A DNA stretch of 64,000 bases from Streptomyces sp. CB02414 (GTDB taxonomy: Bacteria; Actinomycetota; Actinomycetes; Streptomycetales; Streptomycetaceae), in contig NZ_LIPF01000014.1 in assembly GCF_001905385.1 (NCBI RefSeq), positions 79,684 to 143,683 of the forward strand. Reading direction: 5' to 3'. Positions 24,997 through 33,664 of this stretch are shown piece after piece. A program made the translations under genes and the position numbers. The notes below the pieces were generated by a model, which was given only the letters and a program-made list of their open reading frames with translations, was not told the DNA's origin and did no database searches. The first letter of the stretch is position 1, and each line of letters begins with the position of its first letter.

Positions 24997-25617
24997 GTGG
25001 TGGTGAGGACGACGGGGCGGATGACCAGGCGGCGCGAGCGCACCCGCGCGAACCTCCTGGACGCCGCGTTCGAGGTGTTCGCCGCCAAGGGGTTCGGGCG
25101 GGTGTCGATCGAGGAGGTGTGCGAGGCCGCCGGGTACAGCAGGGGCGCCTTCTACTCCAACTTCGACAGCCTCGACGAGCTGTTCTTCGCGCTCTACCGG
25201 CAACGCGCCGACCTGATCGCCGAGCAGGTGTCCGGCGCCCTCGCCTCCGACGGCCCCGGCCTGGACGTGCCGGCCGCCGTGGAGCGGGTCACCGAGGTGC
25301 TGCTCCTCGACCGGGACTGGCTCCTGGTCAAGACGGACTTCCTGGTGCACGCCGCCCGCGACCTCGACGTGGCCCACGCCCTGCTGGAGCACCGGGCACG
25401 GCTGAGGCGGGCGATCGCGGACCGGCTCGCCCGGGCCCGCGGGCACACCCCGCTGCCCGCCGCGCTGGGTGACGCCGAGGGCGCCGCGCACGCCGTGGTC
25501 GCCGCGTACGACGGAGTCACCACCCAGCTGCTGCTGGACCGGGACGTCGAACACGCCCGGGTCTGGCTGGGGCAGCTGCTCACCGCGCTGCTCATCGACG
25601 GCAGCACCAGTCAATGA
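24997..25617 (+). CDS. TetR/AcrR family transcriptional regulator
   Basis: This 206-aa repressor-type protein has an N-terminal helix-turn-helix at about 15-60 (TRANLLDAAFEVFAAKGFGR, then VCEAAGYSRGAFYSNFDSLD) and an alpha-helical ligand-binding C-terminus. GTG 24997 has GGAGGG at 8-nt spacing; ATG 25021 and GTGs at 25000/25003 are alternatives. Its stop overlaps or abuts the flavoprotein gene, whose substrate is therefore a likely inducer. Three GATAC/GTATC half-sites upstream suggest autoregulation. Confidence 0.87.
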   Translation: MVVRTTGRMTRRRERTRANLLDAAFEVFAAKGFGRVSIEEVCEAAGYSRGAFYSNFDSLDELFFALYRQRADLIAEQVSGALASDGPGLDVPAAVERVTEVLLLDRDWLLVKTDFLVHAARDLDVAHALLEHRARLRRAIADRLARARGHTPLPAALGDAEGAAHAVVAAYDGVTTQLLLDRDVEHARVWLGQLLTALLIDGSTSQ

Positions 25618-25640
25618 CGGAACAGGAAGGGACGGTCGCC

Positions 25641-27314
25641 ATGGATGCCGACGTCATCGTGGTCGGAGCGGGACTGGCGGGTCTGGTCGCGGCGCACGAG
25701 CTGACCAGCCGGGGCAGGAGGGTCGCCCTCGTCGACCAGGAGAACGCGGCCAACCTCGGCGGGCAGGCCTTCTGGTCCTTCGGCGGCCTCTTCCTCGTCG
25801 ACTCCCCGGAGCAGCGCCGCCTCGGCGTCAAGGACTCCGCCGACCTCGCCTGGAGCGACTGGCAGGGCAGCGCCGGCTTCGACCGGACCGGGGACGAGGA
25901 CTCCTGGGCGGTGCGCTGGGCGCGCGCGTACGTCGAGTGGGCGGCGGGGGAGAAGCGCTCCTGGCTCGCCGGACACGGCATCACCTTCCTGCCCACCGTC
26001 GGCTGGGCCGAGCGCGGCGACCTCAGGGCGGGCGGGCACGGCAACTCGGTACCGCGCTTCCACATCGCCTGGGGCACCGGCACCGGAGTCGTCGAGCCGT
26101 TCGTGCGGTACGCGAAGCAGGCCGCGCGCGACGGGCTGCTCACCTTCCACCACCGCCACCGGGTCGACCACCTGGTGGTCGAGGACGGCACGGCACACGG
26201 CGTGCGGGGCACCGTCCTCGCCGAGGACCGCTCACCGCGCGGCGTCGCCTCCAACCGTGACACCGTCGGCGAGTTCGAACTCACCGCCCGCGCCGTGATC
26301 GTCACCTCCGGCGGCATCGGCGGCGACCACGACGTAGTCCGCCGCCACTGGCCCGAGCGCCTCGGCACCCCGCCCGCCGAGATGGTCACCGGCGTCCCCG
26401 CCTACGTCGACGGGCGGATGCTCGACATCAGCGCCGAGGCGGGCGCACGCCTGGTCAACCGCGACCGGATGTGGCACTACACCGAGGGCGTGCGCAACTG
26501 GGACCCCATCTGGCCCGGCCACGGCATCCGCATCCTGCCGGGCCCGTCTTCCATGTGGTTCGACGCCCTCGGCCGCCAGCTGCCCGAACCCTGCCTGCCC
26601 GGCTACGACACCCTCGGCACCCTGCGGCACCTGCGCACCGCCGACGGCCTCGCGGACCACGGCCACTCCTGGTTCATCCTCACCCAGAAGATCATCGAGA
26701 AGGAGTTCGCGCTCTCCGGCTCCGAGCAGAACCCCGACATCACCGCCAAGGACCGCGCCCGCTTCCTGCGCGAGCGCGTCCTAGGCAAGGGCGCGCCCGG
26801 CCCGGTGGACGCCTTCCTGCGCGAGGGCGCCGACTTCGTGAGCGCGCCGAACCTGGAGCAGCTCGTCGACCGGATGAACGGACTCACCGACAAGCCGCTC
26901 CTGGACGCCGCCTCGATCCGGCGCCAGATAGAGGCCCGCGACCTCCAGATGGCCAACCCCTACGCCAAGGACGCCCAGGTCCAGGGCATCCGCAACGCCC
27001 GCCGCTACATCGGCGACCGCCTCGGCCGGGTCGCCGCCCCGCACCGCATCCTCGACCCGGCGGCGGGCCCGCTGATCGGCGTCAAGCTGCACGTCCTCAC
27101 CCGCAAGACCCTCGGCGGCATCCAGACCGACCTCGACTCCCGCGCCCTCGGCGCCGACGGCACGCCCGTCGAGGGCCTGTACGCGGCCGGCGAGGTGGCC
27201 GGCTTCGGCGGGGGAGGGGTGCACGGGTACAACGCGCTGGAGGGCACCTTCCTCGGCGGCTGCCTGTTCTCCGGACGTGCGGCGGGCCGGGCCGCGGCAC
27301 GGCAGACGGCCTGA
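25641..27314 (+). CDS. FAD-binding dehydrogenase (fumarate reductase/ketosteroid dehydrogenase-like)
   Basis: This 557-aa flavoprotein has an N-terminal FAD motif (VIVVGAGLAGLVAAHELTSR), a middle substrate/cap region, and a C-terminal FAD segment (GLYAAGEVAGFGGGGVHGYN, then LEGTFLGGCLFSGR). It resembles actinobacterial 'FAD-binding dehydrogenases' related to 3-ketosteroid-delta1-dehydrogenase and fumarate reductase. ATG 25641 follows AGGAAGG; an ATG at 25614 overlapping the TetR stop (ATGA) is a coupled alternative. It is in one operon with the TetR gene. Substrate unknown. Confidence 0.85.
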   Translation: MDADVIVVGAGLAGLVAAHELTSRGRRVALVDQENAANLGGQAFWSFGGLFLVDSPEQRRLGVKDSADLAWSDWQGSAGFDRTGDEDSWAVRWARAYVEWAAGEKRSWLAGHGITFLPTVGWAERGDLRAGGHGNSVPRFHIAWGTGTGVVEPFVRYAKQAARDGLLTFHHRHRVDHLVVEDGTAHGVRGTVLAEDRSPRGVASNRDTVGEFELTARAVIVTSGGIGGDHDVVRRHWPERLGTPPAEMVTGVPAYVDGRMLDISAEAGARLVNRDRMWHYTEGVRNWDPIWPGHGIRILPGPSSMWFDALGRQLPEPCLPGYDTLGTLRHLRTADGLADHGHSWFILTQKIIEKEFALSGSEQNPDITAKDRARFLRERVLGKGAPGPVDAFLREGADFVSAPNLEQLVDRMNGLTDKPLLDAASIRRQIEARDLQMANPYAKDAQVQGIRNARRYIGDRLGRVAAPHRILDPAAGPLIGVKLHVLTRKTLGGIQTDLDSRALGADGTPVEGLYAAGEVAGFGGGGVHGYNALEGTFLGGCLFSGRAAGRAAARQTA

Positions 27315-27350
27315 GCGGACAGCGCGCGCCTCACCGGCCGCTCCGGCTCC

Positions 27351-27704
27351 TCACATCCCGTCGAGGAGCCGGAGCAGCACGGACGCGTGGCTCTCCGCAG
27401 GCGACTTGGACGCCGTCAGCAGCGTCACGTCGCCCTCGCCCGCCAGCTCCCGCACGTGATCGAGGAGCTCCGCCGCCTCGGGCGCGGCCAGCTCGGCCTC
27501 GTACCGCTCGGCGAACTCCTCGTACGAGCCCTCGCCCGCGTGGTACCAGCGGCGCAACCCGGTCGACGGGGTCAGCCCCTTGGGCCACTCGTCCACGTGT
27601 GCCGCGTCCTTGGCCACGCCCCGCGGCCACAGCCGGTCGACCAGGACCCGTACGCCGTCGTCCGGCTCGGGCGGATCGCAGACGCGGCGCACCCGCACGC
27701 TCAT
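27351..27704 (-). CDS. DUF488 family protein
   Basis: This 117-aa protein has the classic DUF488 signature: VRVLVDRLWPRGVAKD, then VDEWPKGLTPSTGLRRWYHA, YEEFAERYEAEL and VTLLTASKSPAESHA. The family is widespread and has no firm biochemical role. ATG 27704 is 6 nt after GAGGGGA; the GTG at 27710 is too close to it. It is convergent with the flavoprotein gene 36 nt away. Confidence 0.87.
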   Translation of the reverse strand: MSVRVRRVCDPPEPDDGVRVLVDRLWPRGVAKDAAHVDEWPKGLTPSTGLRRWYHAGEGSYEEFAERYEAELAAPEAAELLDHVRELAGEGDVTLLTASKSPAESHASVLLRLLDGM

Positions 27705-27814
27705 GGCCACTCCCCTCTCGACGGCAGTGCTGCCGCGAGCCTACGTCCGGCGTCCACGGGGCGCCGGGGACGGGTGGGCCGTTCGGGAACGGCCCGAGTC
27801 CCCGCCGTGCCCCG

Positions 27815-28000
27815 CGGGTACTCCGTGGCTCCGACGGCACCTGGTGGGCGGACCGGCCCGTGCGGGTGTGGGCGGCCCGGCGGCTGCACGACTACGCGCA
27901 CCTGCCGCACGACAAGGGCCCCGGCGTCCACCCCTGGGTGCTCACCGGCCGCGAGGCGGGCCGCGGTCCGGACAACGAGCCGCTGGTGGCCGACGCCCGG
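27815..28000 (+). pseudogene. Remnant of a DUF6098-type gene
   Basis: In one frame this stretch encodes WWADRPVRVWAARRLHDY, HLPHDKGPGVHPWVLTGRE and GRGPDNEPLVADARPL, which match the C-terminal half of Streptomyces DUF6098 proteins as I remember them. No start codon, ribosome-binding site or N-terminal half precedes it, and after 28000 the frame continues only with unrelated residues to a stop at 28072, inside the antisense 3' end of the WhiB gene. It looks truncated at both ends. GAGT-N16-GGGTAC at 27796-27821 may be a surviving promoter. Confidence 0.5.
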
Positions 28001-28034
28001 CCGCTGAAGAAGCCGCCGGGCCGGGGGCCCGGAT

Positions 28035-28286
28035 TCAGCCGGACCTCCTGCGCACCGCCTCGCGGCGCTTGAGCGCCCGGCGCTCCAGCTCACTGGTCCC
28101 GCCCCACACGCCGATGGACTGCCCGGTGTCGAGCGCCCATCGCAGACACTGCTCCCGCACCGGACACGTCCGGCAGACCGCCTTCGCCTGCTCGGTCTGC
28201 AGAGCGGCCGGTCCGGTGGTGCCGATCGGGAAGAACAGGTCGGGGTCCTCCGTGCGGCACGCGGCGTGCTCTCGCCAGTCGTCCAT
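28035..28286 (-). CDS. WhiB family transcriptional regulator
   Basis: This 83-aa iron-sulfur protein has the four cysteines placed as in Wbl proteins: HAACRTEDPDLFFPIG, then AVCRTCPVREQCLRWAL, followed by the GVWGG turn and a basic C-terminal tail (ERRALKRREAVRRR) for DNA contact. Wbl proteins bind a [4Fe-4S] cluster and partner with the primary sigma factor to control development and redox or antibiotic responses. The sequence is closest in layout to WblE but differs enough that no symbol is given. ATG 28286 has AGGTGA upstream. Confidence 0.88.
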   Translation of the reverse strand: MDDWREHAACRTEDPDLFFPIGTTGPAALQTEQAKAVCRTCPVREQCLRWALDTGQSIGVWGGTSELERRALKRREAVRRRSG

Positions 28287-28396
28287 CAATGTCACCTGCG
28301 ATCGGTATCGTTGGCGCCCTCGGATTGCCTTGCTCCGCTTCGGGTGGCCTGTCGATGCGCGGTGAAACCGGCGCCGTGCCTGCGATCGCGCCCCGC

Positions 28397-29314
28397 CTAC
28401 GCCCGCAGCGCCTCGGCCGCCGCCGACGCCACCGCTTCGGCCAGCGTGGCCAGCGCGGGGGAGTCGAGCCTCCACTGCTGCCAGTACAGCGGGGTGTCCA
28501 CCGGAAGTCCGGGGATGAACTCCACCAGCCGTCCGGACCGCAGCAGCGGCAGTGCCTGCGGCTCGGGCACCATGCCCCAGCCCAGACCCGCGGCGACCGC
28601 CTCGACGAATCCTTCCGAGGTCGGCACGTAGTGCCGCGCGGCACTCGCGCCGCCGTGACCGAGCCGCCGGGCGAAGCCGTCCTGGAAATCGTCCCGCCGG
28701 TCGAACACCATCACCGGCGCCTCGGCGATCCGCTCGCGCACCGGCCCGTCCAGGTGCCGGGCGGCGAAGTCGGGGGCGGCGCAGGGGAGATACCGCATCC
28801 GCCCCAGGTACCGGACGGTGCAGCCGGGGACCGGGTCGGCCGACGAGGTCACCGCGGCCATGACCACGCCCTCCCGCAGCAGGGTCGCCGTGTGGTCCTC
28901 GTCCTCGCGGCGCAGCTCGAAGCAGAGCCGGGGCTCTTGGGGAACCCGCGTCAGCGCGCCCAGGAACCAGGTCGCGAGCGAGTCGGCGTTCACGGCCACC
29001 GGGATCCGGGTCGGCTCCCCGGCCACGCTCAGCCCGAGTTCGGCGTACGCGTCCCGCTCCAGCCGGGCCACCTGGCGGGCGAGGCGCACCAGCACCGCCC
29101 CGGATTCCGTCGGCCGCACCGGCTTGGTGCGCAGCAGCAGCACCCGGCCGGTGCGCTGCTCCAGTGCCTTCACCCGCTGGCTGACCGCGGACGGCGTCAC
29201 GTGCAGCGCCGCCGCGGCCGCGTCGAAGGTGCCCTCGTCCACCACGGCCAGCAGGGTGCGCACCTGGTCCAGGGGAAGGTCCGCGAAGGCCGGCATGCTC
29301 GGTCCCGTCATCAC
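28397..29314 (-). CDS. lysG: LysR-type regulator of the LysG/ArgP group
   Basis: This protein of about 305 aa has an N-terminal winged helix (LDQVRTLLAVVDEGTFDAAA, then HVTPSAVSQRVKALEQRTGR) and a substrate-binding domain at about 95-300. The sequence DEGTFDAAA-ALHVTPSAVSQR is characteristic of LysG/ArgP regulators, which sense lysine/arginine and activate the divergent exporter gene. That exporter is present at 29380. GTG 29314 lies 8 nt after TATCCT on the minus strand, consistent with leaderless transcription; ATG 29311 is also possible. Confidence 0.87.
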   Translation of the reverse strand: MMTGPSMPAFADLPLDQVRTLLAVVDEGTFDAAAAALHVTPSAVSQRVKALEQRTGRVLLLRTKPVRPTESGAVLVRLARQVARLERDAYAELGLSVAGEPTRIPVAVNADSLATWFLGALTRVPQEPRLCFELRREDEDHTATLLREGVVMAAVTSSADPVPGCTVRYLGRMRYLPCAAPDFAARHLDGPVRERIAEAPVMVFDRRDDFQDGFARRLGHGGASAARHYVPTSEGFVEAVAAGLGWGMVPEPQALPLLRSGRLVEFIPGLPVDTPLYWQQWRLDSPALATLAEAVASAAAEALRA

Positions 29315-29367
29315 GAGCGCTAAGGATACGTAAGAATCTTTAGCTGTACGTCCTGTGATCGTCCGCT

Positions 29368-29380
29368 TAGCGTCGGAGCA
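29368..29380 (+). promoter_or_regulatory. -10 box for a leaderless lysE message (candidate)
   Basis: TAGCGT (29368-29373) ends exactly 6 nt before the ATG of lysE, and no ribosome-binding site with good spacing is present. Confidence 0.4.
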
Positions 29381-29994
29381 TGACCAACGCCCTCACCGCC
29401 GCGGCCGCCGGCTTCGGCACCGGCCTCTCGCTCATCGTCGCCATCGGCGCCCAGAACGCCTTCGTCCTGCGCCAGGGCGTCCGCCGCGACGCGGTCCTCG
29501 CCGTGGTCGGCATCTGCGCGCTGTCCGACGCGCTGCTCATCGCCCTGGGCGTGGGCGGGGTCGGCGCGGTGGTGGTGGCCTGGCCGGCCGCCCTGACCGT
29601 GGTCGGCTGGGTCGGTGGCGCCTTCCTCCTCTGCTACGGCGCCCTGGCCGCCCGGCGCGTGTTCCGGCCGGCCGGCGCGCTGCGGGCGGAGGGCGACGCG
29701 GCCGGCTCGCGCCGCCGGGCGGTCCTCACCTGTCTGGCGCTGACCTGGCTCAACCCGCACGTGTACCTGGACACCGTGTTCCTGCTGGGCTCGGTCGCCG
29801 CCGACCAGGGGTCGCTGCGCTGGACCTTCGGCCTGGGCGCCGCGGTCGCCAGCCTGTGCTGGTTCGCCGCGCTCGGCTTCGGCGCCCGCTACCTGGGTCG
29901 CTTCCTGGCCCGCCCCGCGGCCTGGCGGGTGCTCGACGGGCTGGTCGCCGCCACCATGATCGTCCTCGGCGTCACGCTCATCGCCGGGGCCTGA
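29380..29994 (+). CDS. lysE: LysE/ArgO-type amino acid exporter
   Basis: This 204-aa membrane protein has six predicted helices. The family signature is near the N-terminus (GLSLIVAIGAQNAFVLRQGV) and the central LTWLNPHVYLDTVFLLGS motif is the conserved NPHVYLD stretch of LysE/ArgO exporters. It should export lysine and/or arginine across the cytoplasmic membrane. It is divergent from lysG across 65 bp, the standard arrangement for amino-acid-induced activation. Confidence 0.9.
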   Translation: MTNALTAAAAGFGTGLSLIVAIGAQNAFVLRQGVRRDAVLAVVGICALSDALLIALGVGGVGAVVVAWPAALTVVGWVGGAFLLCYGALAARRVFRPAGALRAEGDAAGSRRRAVLTCLALTWLNPHVYLDTVFLLGSVAADQGSLRWTFGLGAAVASLCWFAALGFGARYLGRFLARPAAWRVLDGLVAATMIVLGVTLIAGA

Positions 29995-30090
29995 ACGCGC
30001 CCGGAGCGGCAACGCGGGGTCCTCGGGCTCGAACGGGGCTGCGATAGTAAGCGCGCAGCCTGAAAGATGTATCGAGCACGTAGGAAGCGC

Positions 30091-31389
30091 GTGGACACCA
30101 GCGAGAGCAGTACCGAACCAGGGTCGAAGGACCCCGCCCCCGACGGGGCAGCGCGGCGCGGCCTGCGCCGCTGGGCCATGGACACCCGGCCGCTGCGCCG
30201 CCCGGCCTACCGCAGGCTGTGGTCGTCGACCATCGTCACGGCGGTCGGCAGCCAGCTCACCGCCGTCGCCGTGCCCAAGCAGATCTACGACATCACCGGC
30301 TCCTCGGCGTGGGTCGGCGCCGCGAGCCTCGCGGGTCTGCTGCCGCTGGTCGTGTTCGCGCTGTGGGGCGGCGCGGTCGCCGACACCATGGACCGCCGCA
30401 AACTGCTGCTGATCACCAACAGCGGTATCGCCGTGACCTCGGTGCTGTTCTGGCTCCAGGCGGTCACCGGCCTGGAGTCGGTGGCCGCCCTCATGCTGCT
30501 GCTCGCGCTCCAGCAGGCCTTCTGGGGCCTGAACGCACCGGCTCGCAACGCCTCCATCGCCCGCCTGGTCCCCGAGGACGAACTCCCCGCCGCCAACGCG
30601 CTCGGCTCGACCGTCATGCAGACCGGGCAGGTGGTCGGCCCGCTCCTCGCCGGCGTCCTCATCCCGGTGATCGGCCTGCCCGAGCTGTACCTGATCGACG
30701 CCCTGGCCCTGTGCGTCACGGTGTGGGCGGTCCACAAACTGCCCGCCCTGCCGCCGCTCAAGGGCACGGCGGTCCGGCGCGCCGGTGTGCGGGAGGTGGT
30801 GGCGGGCTTCCGGTACATCGCCGGGCACAAGGTGCTGCTGCTCTCCTTCCTGGCCGACATCGTCGCCATGGTCCTCGGCATGCCCCGCGCGCTGTTCCCG
30901 CAGCTCGCCTCCGAGACGTACGCCGGATACGGCGAGGGGTTCGCCCTCGGTCTGCTGTTCGCGGCGATACCCGTCGGCGCGGTGGCCGGCGGGCTGTTCT
31001 CCGGCACCTTCTCCCGGGCCCGCCGGCACGGCTGGATGGTGATCGGCTCGGTCGTGGTCTGGGGCGCCGCCGTCACCGGCTTCGGGCTGAGCTCGAGCCT
31101 GTGGCTCGCGGTGGCGTTCCTGGCGGTGGCCGGCGTCGCGGACATGGTCTCCATGGTGTTCCGCGGGGCGATCCTGCTGTCCGCCGCGACCGACGAGATG
31201 CGCGGGCGCATGCAGGGCGTCTTCATCGTGGTCGTGGCGGGCGGCCCGCGCCTGGCCGACGTGCTGCACGGCGGCGCGGGCTCCGCCTTCGGCGCGCGGG
31301 AAGCGGTGGCCGGCGGCGGACTGCTCGTCGTCGTGGTGATGCTGACCCTGGCGGCCGCGATGCCGGCGCTGCGCCGCTACCGCGTCTGA
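30091..31389 (+). CDS. MFS transporter
   Basis: This 432-aa membrane protein of the major facilitator superfamily (MFS_3/enterobactin-exporter-like) has about ten to twelve helices, the MFS motif A equivalent in the loop WGGAVADTMDRRKLL, and AFWGLNAPARNASIARLVP typical of this subgroup. The substrate is unknown; related proteins export drugs or siderophores. GTG 30091 follows AGGAAG closely, and ATG 30067 is a longer alternative. GATAGT at 30043-30048 could be a -10 box. It lies about 70-100 nt downstream of lysE but probably has its own promoter. Confidence 0.83.
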   Translation: MDTSESSTEPGSKDPAPDGAARRGLRRWAMDTRPLRRPAYRRLWSSTIVTAVGSQLTAVAVPKQIYDITGSSAWVGAASLAGLLPLVVFALWGGAVADTMDRRKLLLITNSGIAVTSVLFWLQAVTGLESVAALMLLLALQQAFWGLNAPARNASIARLVPEDELPAANALGSTVMQTGQVVGPLLAGVLIPVIGLPELYLIDALALCVTVWAVHKLPALPPLKGTAVRRAGVREVVAGFRYIAGHKVLLLSFLADIVAMVLGMPRALFPQLASETYAGYGEGFALGLLFAAIPVGAVAGGLFSGTFSRARRHGWMVIGSVVVWGAAVTGFGLSSSLWLAVAFLAVAGVADMVSMVFRGAILLSAATDEMRGRMQGVFIVVVAGGPRLADVLHGGAGSAFGAREAVAGGGLLVVVVMLTLAAAMPALRRYRV

Positions 31390-31396
31390 CGGCGCC

Positions 31397-31852
31397 TCAC
31401 AGGGAGCCCCGCCCGTGCAGTGCGTAGTGCTCCATGAGGCGGCCCCTGGTGGTCTCCAGCCGGTGCGCGAGGATCTCGGCGACCGACCGCACCAGCACGA
31501 CGCCCAGCTGCGGATCCTCCTCGCACAGGCGGAGCACCGCGGCGGCGTCGAACTCGTAGGCGCGCACCGGGCTGAAGGCCTCGGCGCCGAAGTCCCACTC
31601 GTAGGGCGGGAACAGCCAGGACCAGCCGAGCAGGTCGCCCGCCCCGAGACTGGCGACCGTGACCCGCTGCACGGGGGTCACCTCCTGGGTCAGGGAGACC
31701 GCGCCGGAGCGGATGACCCAGAAGCGGTCGGCCCGGCCGCCCGCCTCGAAGATCCGGGCGTCCTCCGCGAAGGAGACCTCCCGGGCGAGCGCCGTGAGGC
31801 GTGCGCGCTGCGGCTGGGGGAGTGCGGTCAGCAGCTTGATCGCTTTGGTCAT
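31397..31852 (-). CDS. Cyclic nucleotide-binding domain protein without DNA-binding domain
   Basis: This 151-aa protein consists of a single cNMP-binding beta-barrel (about 8-125), with FEAGGRADRFWVIRSGAVSL, then LGAGDLLGWSWLFPPYEWDF as the barrel and phosphate-binding-cassette region. It ends after the C-helix (LVRSVAEILAHRLETTRGRL) with no Crp-type helix-turn-helix. The LLGWSWLFPPY variant is common in stand-alone actinobacterial CNB proteins and may not bind cAMP. It is convergent with the MFS gene, 7 nt apart. Confidence 0.85.
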   Translation of the reverse strand: MTKAIKLLTALPQPQRARLTALAREVSFAEDARIFEAGGRADRFWVIRSGAVSLTQEVTPVQRVTVASLGAGDLLGWSWLFPPYEWDFGAEAFSPVRAYEFDAAAVLRLCEEDPQLGVVLVRSVAEILAHRLETTRGRLMEHYALHGRGSL

Positions 31853-31995
31853 GGCACGGGGCTCCTCGCCGGCGATTCGGTTCCGGGGCTTTCCCTATGC
31901 CCATTTCAGACGCTGTCGGCTCCCCGGGCACCTCGGCGGACGGAGAATCCCGTGCGGATTCCGTGCCGCATCCGGGTGCGGGCGCGGCAGGGCAT

Positions 31996-32032
31996 GAAAA
32001 AGCCCTGGCCGGACGGGGGAGGCCGGCCAGGG
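31996..32032 (-). terminator. Intrinsic terminator downstream of the decarboxylase gene
   Basis: On the minus strand an 11-bp perfect stem (32032-32022 with 32011-32001, arms GCCCTGGCCGG/CCGGCCAGGGC) is followed by a run of five U (32000-31996). A second smaller hairpin, GGGTTC-CGC-GAACCC (32108-32122), sits nearer the decarboxylase stop. The rest of the 293-bp gap holds nothing else convincing. Confidence 0.75.
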
Positions 32033-32145
32033 CCGTAAGCGGTGACGCACGAAGGACATTCCGTCGACTCCGTCGCCACGTATGGATGAACGCTAAACCA
32101 TCTCCGGGGGTTCCGCGAACCCGAGACCGGGGCACGTGACCGGTT

Positions 32146-33615
32146 TCACTCACAGCGACACCTGATCGTCTCCAGGGCCGGGTCGCTCGGGTCCGGGAGG
32201 TACATGCCGGCGTCCAGACCGCTGCGCAGGTACCGCAGGACCGGCTCGGCCAGCCGCTCGCCGGGCAGGACGGCCGGGATGCCGGGCGGGTACGGCGTGA
32301 TCATCTCCGCGGCGACCCGGCCGGCCGCCCGGCCGAGCGGCACGTCCTCGGTCGGCCCGAAGAACGCGTCCCGGGGGAGTACCGCCTGCGGCATCCGCAA
32401 CCCGGACGGCGAGGGCACCTCGACCCGCGGTGCGGGACCGAGACCCGGAGCGGCACGCGCCAGGTCCTTGAGCGCGGCGAGCAGTTCCCCCGTGGTCTCC
32501 CGGTCGTCGCCGTGGGTGATCTGCATGTTGACGCGGCGGTGGTCCGCCAGGTGCGCCACCACGCCCCGCTGCTCGCGCAGCCAGTCCGCCGCCTGGAAAC
32601 CCGAGACACCGAGCCCGTCGAGATCGATCACGACGGGCAGCGGGTCGAAGCCGTGGGCCAGCCCCGGGCCGCAGAAGTCGTCCCGGCCCTCGACGCGCAT
32701 CCCGTCGATCTCCTCGACGGCCGCCCGCACCTCGGCCGCCAGCTCCAGCGCCCCGCCCATCAGCTCCCGGCCGCGCAGCACCATCTGCCGCCGCCAGCCG
32801 TCCAGCCCGGCGAAGATCAGCGCCGACGGGCTGGTGGTGCCCAGCAGGTCCGCCCGCATGCCGAGCAGCTTCGGCGGCACCAGGTCACCGCGCAGGTGGA
32901 ACACGGAACCCTGCTCCAGACCGCTGCCCATCTTGTGGATGCTGGTCACGCAGATGTCGGCGCCCGCGTCCATCGCCCAGGAGGGGAGATCCGGGTGGAA
33001 GGGCAGGTGCGCGCCCCACGCCTCGTCCACGATCAGGGGTGCCGACCGCCGGTGGCACACCTCGGCGACGGCCCGCAGGTCGGCGCTCGCGCCGTACGGC
33101 GTCGGGCTGGTGATCAGCGCGCCCCTGGCGTCGGGGTGGGCGGCGAAGGCCCGCTCGAACTCCTCGGCCGACGGGGGATGGGCCAGGTGCCGCTCCGCGT
33201 CCCAGCGGGGCTCCACCCAGACCGGCTCGATGCCGGAGAGGATCAGCCCCGACACGACGGACTTGTGGGCGTCCCGGCCGATCAGCAGCTTCTCGTGCGG
33301 GCCCGCGACCGCCAGCATCGCCGCCTTCACCGACAGGGAACTCCCGCACGTCGAGAAGAACGTGTGCTCGGCGTGGACCGCGTCGGCCATCAGCTCCTGC
33401 GCCCGCTGGAGCACCCGCGACCGGGTGAGCCGGTCGTCCAGTCCGCCGGTCGCCAGCACGTCGCCGTAGAAGACGGCGTCGCCCAGCACCTCGCGCACCT
33501 CCGGGTCGGCCCCGCGCGCCTGCTTGTGCCCCGGCGGCGTGAACGAGAGCCGTCCCTCGCGGCGGTATTCGACGAGGGCTTCCAGCACGGGCGCGCGAGT
33601 GTGGTCGGCTGTCAT
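32146..33615 (-). CDS. Orn/Lys/Arg decarboxylase family PLP enzyme
   Basis: This 489-aa fold-type I PLP enzyme has N-terminal RLSFTPPGHKQARGADPEV (the PGH motif of this family), the catalytic lysine in TSIHKMGSGLEQGSVF, and a C-terminal domain with MITPYPPGIPAVLPGE. This matches short actinobacterial ornithine/lysine/arginine decarboxylases rather than the long inducible E. coli type. The product would be a polyamine precursor. ATG 33615 was chosen because the extended N-terminus has no site; only a weak GGGT precedes it. A U-tailed terminator follows 114 nt downstream. Confidence 0.85.
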   Translation of the reverse strand: MTADHTRAPVLEALVEYRREGRLSFTPPGHKQARGADPEVREVLGDAVFYGDVLATGGLDDRLTRSRVLQRAQELMADAVHAEHTFFSTCGSSLSVKAAMLAVAGPHEKLLIGRDAHKSVVSGLILSGIEPVWVEPRWDAERHLAHPPSAEEFERAFAAHPDARGALITSPTPYGASADLRAVAEVCHRRSAPLIVDEAWGAHLPFHPDLPSWAMDAGADICVTSIHKMGSGLEQGSVFHLRGDLVPPKLLGMRADLLGTTSPSALIFAGLDGWRRQMVLRGRELMGGALELAAEVRAAVEEIDGMRVEGRDDFCGPGLAHGFDPLPVVIDLDGLGVSGFQAADWLREQRGVVAHLADHRRVNMQITHGDDRETTGELLAALKDLARAAPGLGPAPRVEVPSPSGLRMPQAVLPRDAFFGPTEDVPLGRAAGRVAAEMITPYPPGIPAVLPGERLAEPVLRYLRSGLDAGMYLPDPSDPALETIRCRCE

Positions 33616-33664
33616 GCCGACCCGGTTTCCCGGCCTCACCGCCGCCAATCCGTCCCCCGGCCGG

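Noticed and set aside
31930..32085. Possible small leader peptide on the minus strand between the decarboxylase and cNMP-binding genes
   Set aside because: The frame reads through the terminator stem, with no ribosome-binding site and no run of a single amino acid codon.
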